From the NCBI GenBank assembly GCA_030674185.1, contig JAPXFY010000026.1, positions 56,640,752 through 56,704,751 on the forward strand: a DNA stretch of 64,000 nt, read 5' to 3'. Shown piece after piece: positions 55,240-64,000 of this stretch; positions within the stretch are counted from its first letter, which is position 1; each line of letters starts with the position of its first letter. The position numbers and the translations under genes were made by a program. The DNA is from Monoplex corrugatus. Lineage: Eukaryota; Mollusca; Gastropoda; Littorinimorpha; Ranellidae. The notes beneath the pieces are model-generated. The model searched no databases. It had not been told where the DNA came from and saw only the letters and a program-made list of their open reading frames with translations.

Positions 55240-55529
55240 CTATTTTAAAGGGGTCTATAGTAGATATTATTTGATTGGTCTGTTTTGTGATAGTAAGTGT
55301 TATTTGATTGGTCTGTCTTTGATGGTAGATGTCATTTGATTGGTCTGTTTTTGAACGTAAATATCATTTGATTGGTCCATGTTTGAAAGTAGGTGTCACT
55401 GGTTTGGTCTGTTTTGTTACGGTACATGTCATTTGATAATTTCATTGGTTCCTGTTGTAATAGATATCATTTGATTGGTCTGTGTGGTAATGTTACTTGT
55501 AATTTTATTGGACTGTGTTGTGATGGTAG
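55240..55529. repeat. degenerate continuation of the 52-bp array up to exon 6
   Basis: Words such as 'GTAGATGTCATTTGATTGGT' and 'CTGTTTTGTGATAGTAAGTG' are diverged relatives of the array unit. The sequence directly before the proposed acceptor, 'TGTAATTTTATTGGACTGTG' + 'TTGTGATGGTAG', is one more such unit. 55026-55239 has no recognised feature. Confidence 0.7.
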
Positions 55530-55688
55530 ATTTAACGGACTCACCGAAGGAGCAGAAGAAAGGTATAGGTCACTATCGGAGTGCTAGTTATGCCAGTTAC
55601 ATGAGTCAGCCAGTCACCAGTCGGACTACTGCTCCCTGACCCACAGCCGACAGTCCAGTCTGTCGTATGACATTGCCGGCCGATGTCG
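55530..55688 (+). CDS. EEIG1: EEIG1/FAM102-like protein, coding exon 6 (linker), with a frameshift
   Basis: From GATGGTAG|AT: the codon is completed, then 'LTDSPKEQKKGIGHYRSASY' and 'ASYMSQ'. After a one-base loss near 55609-55612 the frame continues 'SHQSDYCSLTHSRQSSLSYD' and 'IAGRC', ending CG|GTAAGT, a perfect donor. Without the shift the frame stops at TGA 55637. Known: FAM102A/B have 'NLSSPEE...SGHSRNSSYASQQSKIS.......HSRSSSLSD' in the linker, which this parallels on both sides of the shift. Alternative acceptors at 55563 and 55569 keep phase. The shift may be an assembly error. Confidence 0.75.
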
Positions 55689-56590
55689 GTAAGTATTTGG
55701 CTACTGTGGAGTGTCTTTGGTATTAAGCTGGAACCCCACTCTTCCAGCTGCAGCTGTGTTCCAGCTGTGATTGAAGTTTTGCTTACAAATCCCAAAGAAG
55801 TAATTATTACACTCATCCAACTGTGATGTGGCTGTGGCTGACAGTCGGCTTCTGTGCATTTTTTCGGATTGCTACATACAGTGTTAAGACCAGTCTCAGC
55901 AGTTGAGCAATTTTGTCAGTGTGGATGATTTCCTGCGCTTTTCTCTGGGCATGCTGAAACATGGTGATGCAGTGTATAATTTGCTCTTGAAAACTTGTTC
56001 TGTGAACAATGCTGAAAATTGCAACATCTAAAAGAACTGAAGAACTATCTCAATTTTAGAAAGTAGAAAAAACTCATCTCTTTTAAGAGAGAACCCCACC
56101 CTCTGTGATGCAAGCTGCGCTGAGTACAACAATACTCTGTGTCAGGGGAATATTTAAACCAGAATTGCAGACATAATTGGAAGGGAAAGACATATGTGGC
56201 AAAGTACATATCATTGTATTCCTGGAAATGAAATCTGAAGAGATTTGTTTAGAGAACCCCATCCTCTATGGATCAAGCTGTGCTGAGTACAATAATGCTC
56301 TTGTTTCAAGAGAATATTTAGACCAAAATTGTGGGAATAATTGGAATGGAAGATATTCTGTTCCTGGACATTAAATCTACTTGAAGAGTTCCTCACGTCT
56401 TACGCTGCTTTTGAATCGATGTATTTTTTGTTTTCTTTCTTTTCTGCAAACTGTTATAATTTAATGGCATCAGGCTTTTTTGAAGCAGTGTATACTTTTT
56501 GCAAAATGTATTTAGAGTCATTAGATCTTTTCATTAGAATCAATTTATCTAAAAGCGTTTTTCGGCAACACCAAATTCCAAACCCATCAG
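55689..56590. other. intron 6, unassigned part
   Basis: No gene recognised. A ~110-bp segment is duplicated: 'GAACCCCACCCTCTGTGATG' at 56092 and 'GAACCCCATCCTCTATGGAT' at 56252, each followed by 'CAAGCTG(C/T)GCTGAGTACAA' and a matching 'AATATTTA(A/G)ACCA(G/A)AAT'. Confidence 0.5.
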
Positions 56591-56596
56591 CTGATA

Positions 56597-56639
<43 letters not shown>

Positions 56640-56644
56640 CACGA

Positions 56645-56675
<31 letters not shown>

Positions 56676-56875
56676 CTTTGATGATGGTGATGATAATCAT
56701 CATCATGATTATCATCACCATTCTTCTTCTTATTTTGAATATTATTATGATTATTATTATATAGTAGTAGTAATAATAGTAGTAGTAGTAGTATTGTTAT
56801 TACTGTTATTGTTGTTATTTATTAGTAATAATATTGTTGTTTTCATCATCATCATCATTGGTATTAGTATAAGTG
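56597..56875. repeat. GAT/GAC/TAG/ATT trinucleotide tracts
   Basis: (GAT)n at 56597-56638, (GAC)n at 56644-56671, then TAG, TAT and CAT mixtures. Confidence 0.95.
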
Positions 56876-56904
56876 TTAGTATTGTTTCATGTTATGAAAA
56901 ATGA

Positions 56905-57003
56905 ATGACATGCACACACACATGCATACATACATACATACATGCTCACATGCATACATACATACATACATACATAGTACACACAACAACACACACACAC
57001 ACA

Positions 57004-57049
<46 letters not shown>

Positions 57050-57317
57050 TATATACAAATATGTCAGGAAACTCTTTGGTCATTGTCTCCATTTTGCAGT
57101 GACTGTATGAGAATGAAAACCTTGTGAATCCATGAAACTGTAAATTAAAGTAAGGGCCCTGGCTGCTTTATAATCGGTAAGCAGAACTTTTGTTTTTGAA
57201 ATCTAAACACGCTGGGGCAGAATAGTGGCTGACATGGCAAGATACATTCAGGAAGGTACCGTTTCACACAGCAAAAAGCCACTGTAGAGCTATCCAAAAC
57301 AAGTGTGACTGCCCGCG

Positions 57318-57364
<47 letters not shown>

Positions 57365-57378
57365 CACACACACACACA

Positions 57379-57419
<41 letters not shown>

Positions 57420-57420
57420 T
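56905..57420. repeat. CATA and CA microsatellites
   Basis: (CATA)n at 56925-56975, (CA)n at 56985-57043 and again at 57319-57418; unassigned sequence between. Confidence 0.95.
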
Positions 57421-58074
57421 AATGCTAGTGCATCATAGTTTTAATTTTAGCCTTGGACCCTCTTCAGGATAGAACAATATTAATATGGCTTGGCCACTTT
57501 TCAGAATTGCAGAATTCATCTCACTTCCGCTTTGACATCATATTTATTCAAAGTCATTATGATGTCATATTAGTCAGTTTATTCCTTTTCTCACACTGGA
57601 AGGAGCAGCAGGGAAGTTTCAGTCTTTTTCTCCTAATTTTTGTACCTGGTGTTTGTTGTTTGTGATCTTACACTTGGACAAAGGCCAGTTGGCCAAAAAT
57701 TTGTGCCTGTCTTGTCTGGTTGTATTCAGTACGCATTCTCATTCTTTTTTTCGTGTTTTTTCTGGTTCACTGTAGAGCTGTTTCCTTCTACCTGCTGCAG
57801 AGACTAATATAATAACCAGAGGTCTTTGCCATTAGGTAATGGTTATGACCATGTGTTTTTGCCAGCCGCAGCCAGATGCCATGAACACAGTTGGACTGCA
57901 GCCTTAGGAGTGGGGTTCTAGCTTGATGGTGTTTAATTGATAACATAGTATTGTGATCTTTATTTGATATTGTGCTGTTTATTGGTATTATGATGAAGGT
58001 GTTGCTGCTGCTGCCTTCTGCTCCACGATTCCCAATTGAGCATTTTCAAAACATATTCCGTCTGACAGTTCCGT
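57421..58074. other. unassigned intronic sequence
   Basis: No gene recognised. 'ACACTTGGACAAAGGCCAGT' (57669) and 'TTGGCCAAAAATTTGTGCCT' look like dispersed-repeat sequence but I cannot place them. Confidence 0.35.
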
Positions 58075-58935
58075 TTGTACTGCTGAACTGACTGCTATGG
58101 TTTTGGCACTGAAAATAGTGTCCAAATCCAATCATAAAGATTTTTTTCTTTTTTTTTCTGACTCCTTTTCCGCTTTGCAGGCAATTGCTGGCCGAAACAT
58201 TAGTCTACCCTGAACTCTTGAATTTCTTCGAACTGTTTTCTACTCTTACAAATGAAGGTTACCGGATTGTTTTTGCCTGGATTCCTGGCCATGTTGGTAT
58301 TGGAGGCAATGAAAAGGCGACAGCCTGACCAAGAACCCACTAGGGAAAAGATGTCTAAATCCTTGATTCCTTACACAGATGTAAAATCCAAATTACATTG
58401 TTATGTGATAAATATGTGGCAGGAGGATTGGAATGAACAGACGGATAACAAACTTTTCCAAATCCGCCCTAGCCTGAAAGAAATTCTCCCATCTGCTGCA
58501 GAAAAAAGTAACAAAGAGACGATGTTATGTAGGTTACACAGGGGTTATACATTTTACACTCAGTGTACTTTATAAAAAATGAAGAAGCACCATGGTGTAT
58601 GGTGTGACGAGACGTTGATAATCAGACCCCTCCTTGATTGCTGGGACTTGTATAATGTGAGACAATCGCACTACAAGGCAGACTTCTTGAAGAACCTGTT
58701 CCTCCTGAAGCAATTTTCCAGTTTTTACTGAGATCAGTAGATTTCACTTGATATGATTTTACATGTGTTTTTCTTCAATTGCATTTTAGATATGCAAGGT
58801 TAACGGTGAACATGGTTTTTAACTGGTTTTTTTTATCTTAACAGGTTGTCGTTTTTGACGTGGTGTTAGCCCTGATATGGCTCTAGTAGTCAGCTGGGCT
58901 ATACGCAATATCAACTTGAACTTGAACATTGCAAG
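58075..58935 (+). mobile_element. I/Nimb-like LINE relic (RNase H domain and 3' end)
   Basis: Broken frames: 'VCTAELTAMVLALKIVSKSN' (about 58072-58130), 'FSDSFSALQAIAGRN' (58155-58200), 'GYRIVFAWIPGHVGIGGNEK' followed by A (about 58255-58316), then 'IPYTDVKSKLHCYVINMWQE' (58370-58430) and 'ETMLCRLHRGYT'. Known: 'AEL.A...AL', 'SDS.SALQAI' and 'WIPGHVGI.GNE.AD.A' are RNase H motifs carried by I-clade LINEs, followed by the 'IP..D.K......W...W' linker. The 3' end 'TTAGCCCTGATATGGCTCTA' also occurs at 33440. Confidence 0.8.
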
Positions 58936-59299
58936 ATCGAGTATCAGCCTTCAAGTTCTGGAGAAGTGTGGCTGGCTAATTGTAGAGTTTCTACCCATCA
59001 TATGCCAGATTTGTTGGACAGGACACACTGCTCGTATGAAAGACAACTTCATCCTGAAGATTTGGGGAACTATTGATAGAGAGAGACAGAGGGGAAGATA
59101 AAACAATCAATGCATTGACAACATTGCAGATTGAACAGAACAACCACTTGCGAAGACCCAGGCTTTGGCACACACCAATAAAGCTGGAAGAATCTGGTGA
59201 ATGCTTCTTTAGAGCTATGTCCCAGTGACTCTTCATGGAGTTCAGGAAGAAGAAAGAAAAAGACAAAGAGCATTGGTCTCATTAGACCTGTCATCAACA
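58936..59299 (+). other. possible LINE-derived fragment
   Basis: The frame 58877-59101 includes 'CWTGHTARMKDNFILKIWGT' and 'IDRERQRGR', loosely resembling the 'LGHI.R......L.GK..GKR.RGR' tail of LINE ORF2 proteins. Weak. Confidence 0.3.
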
Positions 59300-60808
59300 G
59301 CGATCAACAGACAGTCCATCATGGCTATCAGTGTGATCAACAGAACAGTCCATCAGTTGGCTATCAGTGTGATCAACAGGCAGTCCATCAGTTGGTTATC
59401 AGTGTGATCAACAGTACAGTCCATCAGTTGGTTATCAGTGTGATCAACAGAACAGTCCATCAGTTGGCTATCAGTGTGATCAACAGTACAGTCCATCAGT
59501 TGGCTATCAGTGTGATCAACAGGACAGTCCATCAGTTGGCTATCAGTGTGATCAACAGTACAGTCCATCAGTTGGCTATCAGTGTCATCAACAGTACAGT
59601 CCATCAGTTGGCTATCAGTGTCATCAACAGGGCAGTCCATCAGTTGGCTATCAGTGTCATCAACAGTACAGTCCATCAGTTGGCTATCAGTGTCATCAAC
59701 AGGGATCAACAGGGCAGTCCATCAGTTGGCTATCAGTGTGATCAACAGGGTAGTCCATCAGTTGGTTATCAGTGTCATCAACAGGGTAGTCCATCAGTTG
59801 GTTATCAGTGTCATCAACAGGGATCAACAGGACAGTCCATCAATTGGCTATCAGTGTCATCAACAGGGATCAACAGGACAGTCCATCAATTGGCTAATAG
59901 TGTCATCAACAGGGTAGTCCATCAGTTGGTTATCAGTGTCATCAACAGGGATCAACAGGACACTCCATCAGTTGGCTATCAGTGTCATCAACAGGGCAGT
60001 CCATCAGTTGGCTATCAGTGTGATCAACAGGGTAGTCCATCAGTTGGCTATCAGTGTGATCAACAGTACAGTCCATCAGTTGGCTATCAGTGTCATCAAC
60101 AGGACAGTCCATCAGTTGGCTATCAGTGTGATCAACAGGGCAGTCCATCAGTTGGCTATCAGTGTCATCACCAGGGCAGTTCATCAGTTGGCTATCAGTG
60201 TCATCAACAGGACAGTCCATCAGTTGGCTATCAGTGTCATCAACAGGGCAGTCCATCAGTTGACTATCAGTGTGATCAACAGGCAGTCCATCATTGGCTA
60301 TCAGTGTCATCACCAGGCAGTTCATCAGTTGGCTATCAGTGTCATCAACAGGGCAGTCCATCAGTTGGTTATCAGTGTGATCAACAGGACAGTCCATCAG
60401 TTGGCTATCAGTGTGATCAACAGTACAGTCCATCAGTTGGCTATCAGTGTGATCAACAAGGCAGTCCATCAGTTGGTTATCAGTGTCATCAACAGAAAAG
60501 TCCATCAGTTGGCTATCAGTGTTATCAACAGAAAAGTCCACCAGCTGGTTATCAGTGTTATCAACAGAAAAGTCCATCAGTTGGCTATCAGTGGTATCAA
60601 CAGAAAAGTCCATCAGTTGGCTATCAGTGTTATCGACAGAAAAGTCCATCAGTTGGTATCAGTGTTATCAACAGAAAAGTCCATCAGTTGGCTATCAGTG
60701 TTATCAACAGAAAAGTCCACCAGTTGGCTATCAGTGTTATCAACAGAAAAGTCCATCAGTTGGCTATCAGTGTTATCAACAGAAAAGTCCATCAGTTGGT
60801 TATCATGA
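59300..60808. repeat. 36-bp minisatellite
   Basis: About 42 copies of a 36-bp unit, 'CAGTCCATCAGTTGGCTATC' + 'AGTGTGATCAACAGGG', with blocks of variants (GATCAAC/CATCAAC/TATCAAC; ACAGTCC/GCAGTCC/AAAGTCC) and 12-bp GGGATCAACAGG insertions. Because 36 is divisible by 3, a 568-codon frame reads 'SVGYQCDQQGSP' repeatedly and runs on into exon 7 in the same phase. It ends 35 bp before exon 7. Confidence 0.96.
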
Positions 60809-60842
60809 TAATTTTATATTATCAGTTTGTCTTTCTTTGCAG

Positions 60843-60879
60843 AACCCCAAGTCTGGGAAGCACAATGGAGAGAAGGCGG
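60843..60879 (+). CDS. EEIG1: EEIG1/FAM102-like protein, candidate coding exon 7
   Basis: 37 bp between TGTCTTTCTTTGCAG and GG|GTAAGA, both good splice signals. In the phase left by exon 6 (two bases) it reads 'TPSLGSTMERRR' and ends on a whole codon; in another phase it reads 'NPKSGKHNGEKA'. Small exon; supported by splice sites and phase only. The rest of the gene would lie beyond 64000, after an intron of at least 3.1 kb made almost wholly of two arrays. Confidence 0.5.
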
Positions 60880-60892
60880 GTAAGAATGGTTT

Positions 60893-61951
60893 TAAACATC
60901 TAATGGCACATGTTAATTGATGCCATGGCTTACACATCTAATGGCACATGTTAATTGATGTCATGGCTTACACATCTAATGGCACATGTTAATTGATGCC
61001 ATGGCTTACACATCTAATGGCACATGTTAATTGATGCCATGGCTTACACATCTAATGGCACATGTTAATTGATGCCATGGCTTACACATCTAATGGCACA
61101 TGTTAATTGATGCCATGGCTTACACATCTAATGGCACATGTTAATTGATGCCAAGGCTTACACATCTAATGGCACATGTTAATTGATGCTATGGCTTACA
61201 CATCTAATGGCACATGTTAATTGATGCTATGGCTTACACATCTAATGGCACATGTTAATTGATGTCATGGCTTACACATCTAATGGCACATGTTAATTGA
61301 TGCTATGGCTTACACATCTAATGGCACATGTTAATTGATGTCATGGCTTACACATCTAATGGCACATGTTAATTGATGCTATGGCTTACACATCTAATGG
61401 CACATGTTAATTGATGCTATGGCTTACACATCTAATGGCACATGTTAATTGATGCCATGGCTTACACATCTAATGGCACATGTTAATTGATGTCATGGCT
61501 TACACATCTAATGGCACATGTTAATTGATGTCATGGCTTACACATCTAATGGCACATGTTAATTGATGCCATGGCTTACACATCTAATGGCACATGTTAA
61601 TTGATGCCATGGCTTACACATCTAATGGCACATGTTAATTGATGCTATGGCTTACACATCTAATGACACATGTTAATTGATGCCATGGCTTACACATCTA
61701 ATGGCACATGTTAATTGATGTCATGGCTTACACATCTAATGGCACATGTTAATTGATGCCATGGCTTACACATCTAATGGCACATGTTAATTGATGCTAT
61801 GGCTTACACATCTAATGGCACATGTTAATTGATGTCATGGCTTACACATCTAATGGCACATGTTAATTGATGTCATGGCTTACACATCTAATGGCACATG
61901 TTAATTGATGCCATGGCTTACACATCTAATGGCACATGTTAATTGATGTCG
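60893..61951. repeat. 38-bp minisatellite
   Basis: About 28 copies of 'ACACATCTAATGGCACATGT' + 'TAATTGATGCCATGGCTT'. Very uniform; the main variant site is GCC/GTC/GCT before ATGG. It begins about 13 bp after the exon 7 donor. Confidence 0.97.
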
Positions 61952-62029
61952 TTTTCTGTCACAACTTTGTTTGTTGATGTCTGTTTATTGTAAAGCAAAA
62001 AAATGATTTAAAAATAGAATGAAAAGAAA

Positions 62030-64000
62030 TGGCACACACACATTTCTGGTGGCACGTTTCTTATGGAACACACTTCTAATGGCACATACATTTCTCATGG
62101 CACACACACTTCTAATGGCGTACATTTCTAATGGCACACACACTTCTAATGGCGTACATTTCTAATGGCACACACACTTCTAATGGCGTACATATCTAAT
62201 GGCACACACACTTCTAATGGCATACATTTCTAATGGCACACACACTTCTAATGGCGTACATTTCTCATGGCACACACACTTCTAATGGCGTACATTTCTA
62301 ATGGCACACACACTTCTAATGGCGTACATTTCTCATGGCACACACACTTCTAATGGCATACATTTCTAATGGCACACACACTTCTAATGGCGTACATATC
62401 TAATGGCACACACACTTCTAATGGCATACATTTCTCATGGCACACACACTTCTAATGGCGTACATTTCTAATGGCACACACACTTCTAATGGCGTACATA
62501 TCTAATGGCACACACACTTCTAATGGCATACATTTCTAATGGCACACACACTTCTAATGGCGTACATATCTAATGGCACACACACTTCTAATGGCGTACA
62601 TATCTCATGGCACACACACTTCTAATGGTGTACATTTCTAATGGCACACACACTTCTAATGGTGTACATATCTAATGGCACACACACTTCTAATGGTGTA
62701 CATATCTAATGGCACACACACTTCTAATGGTGTACATTTCTAATGGCACACACACTTCTAATGGTGTACATTTCTAATGGCACACACACTTCTAATGGTG
62801 TACATATCTAATGGCACACACACTTCTAATGGCATACATTTCTAATGGCACACACACTTCTAATGGCGTACATTTCTAATGGCACACACACTTGTAATGG
62901 CGTACATATCTAATGGCACACACACTTCTAATGGCATACATTTCTCATGGCACACACACTTCTAATGGCATACATTTCTAATGGCACACACACTTCTAAT
63001 GGCGTACATATCTAATGGCACACACACTTCTAATGGCGTACATTTCTAATGGCACACACACTTCTAATGGCGTACATTTCTAATGGCACACACACTTCTA
63101 ATGGCATACATTTCTAATGGCACACACACTTCTAATGGCGTACATATCTAATGGCACACACACTTCTAATGGCGTACATTTCTAATGGCACACACACTTC
63201 TAATGGCGTACATTTCTAATGGCACACACACTTCTAATGGCATACATTTCTAATGGCACACACACTTCTAATGGCGTACATATCTAATGGCCACACACTT
63301 CTAATGGCGTACATTTCTAATGGCACACACACTTCTAATGGCATACATTTCTAATGGCACACACACTTCTAATGGCATACATTTCTAATGGCACACACAC
63401 TTCTAATGGCGTACATATCTAATGGCACACACACTTCTAATGGCGTACATATCTAATGGCACACACACTTCTAATGGCGTACATTTCTAATGGCACACAC
63501 ACTTCTAATGGCGTACATATCTAATGGCACACACACTTCTAATGGCGTACATTTCTCATGGCACACACACTTCTAATGGCGTACATATCTAATGGCACAC
63601 ACACTTCTAATGGCACACATATTTCTAATGGCACACACATTTCTAGTGGCACATGTTTCTAATGGAACACACTTCTAATGGCGTACATTTCTAATGGCTC
63701 ATGCTTCTAATGGCACACATACATTTCTCGTGGCACATGTTTCTAATGGAATACACTTCTAATGGCATACATTTCTCATGGCACACGCTTCTTATGGCAT
63801 ACACATTTCTAGTGGCACATTTTTCTAATGGAGCACACTTCTAATGGCGTACATTTTTCATGGCACACGCTTCTAATGGCACACACATTTCTAGTGGCAC
63901 ATTTTTCTAATGGAACACACTTCTAATGGCGTACATTTCTAATGGCACACGCTTCTAATGGCGCTCACATTTCTAATGGCACATGTTTCTAATGGAACGC
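62030..64000. repeat. 34-bp minisatellite, continuing off the right edge
   Basis: About 58 copies of 'CATTTCTAATGGCACACACA' + 'CTTCTAATGGCGTA', itself two half-units around TTCTAATGGC. Variants: CGTA/CATA/TGTA, TTTCT/TATCT, CTAAT/CTCAT. From about 63600 the units become irregular. It shares TCTAATGGCACA with the 38-bp array. Confidence 0.97.

Noticed and set aside
56341..56904. 187-codon frame at 56341-56904
   Set aside because: The second half is trinucleotide repeat (Asp, Arg, Val/Leu runs), the first half has no recognised motif, and it is interrupted by no sign of exon structure.
60893..64000. CRISPR-like look of regularly spaced short repeats
   Set aside because: The 'spacers' are themselves repeated, the arrays are head-to-tail minisatellites in a eukaryotic intron, and no cas gene is present.

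Overview
This is a eukaryotic, intron-rich and very repeat-rich window. The one host gene I recognise is an invertebrate EEIG1/FAM102-family gene on the + strand. Seven exons of it are visible between about 31.6 and 60.9 kb, and the gene runs off the right edge. The abundance of Tc1, RTE and tRNA-SINE copies, and dispersed repeats carrying 'TTTCAGTTTCTCAAG' and 'GAATTCCATATGCAC' words, suggest a mollusc, probably a caenogastropod snail. That assignment rests on recalled repeat motifs and was not tested by any search.

Layout. 0-8.7 kb holds the decayed remains of a Polinton/Maverick-like element: integrase and a 'LPRPMELSGG' protein on +, and a protein-primed B-family DNA polymerase on -. It is broken by an RTE insertion, TTAA-type fold-back elements, a piggyBac-like insertion and a 33-bp tandem array of about 53 units inside the polymerase frame. 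9.9-12.4 kb holds two minisatellites. 13-20.8 kb holds three near-identical Tc1-family transposons, two with intact 342-codon transposase genes and one with a single-base frameshift, with LINE relics between them. 21-30 kb is a mosaic of microsatellites, tRNA-derived SINEs, an RTE element nested in a SINE, and a LINE relic holding a second RTE copy with a clear 11-bp target duplication. 29.3-31.6 kb is low-repeat sequence likely to contain the host gene's promoter and 5' leader.

The host gene. Exons 1-3 encode the N-terminal NT-C2 domain; exons 4-7 encode the Ser/Thr-rich linker. The introns carry an intact Tc1 of a second family, more SINE, LINE and MITE copies, and at least eight minisatellites, several of which start or stop within tens of bases of a splice site. 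The end of exon 1 has been tandemly duplicated into intron 1, producing at least one candidate 21-nt mini-exon in the right phase. Exon 6 has an apparent one-base frameshift, and the exon 3/4 junction is ambiguous.

By span, roughly a quarter of the window is minisatellite. Most long open frames here are by-products of arrays whose period is a multiple of three (33, 36 and 48 bp) or of CA/TG runs, and are not genes. Coordinates of decayed elements are approximate. No alignment or database search was run; family names come from motif recognition.
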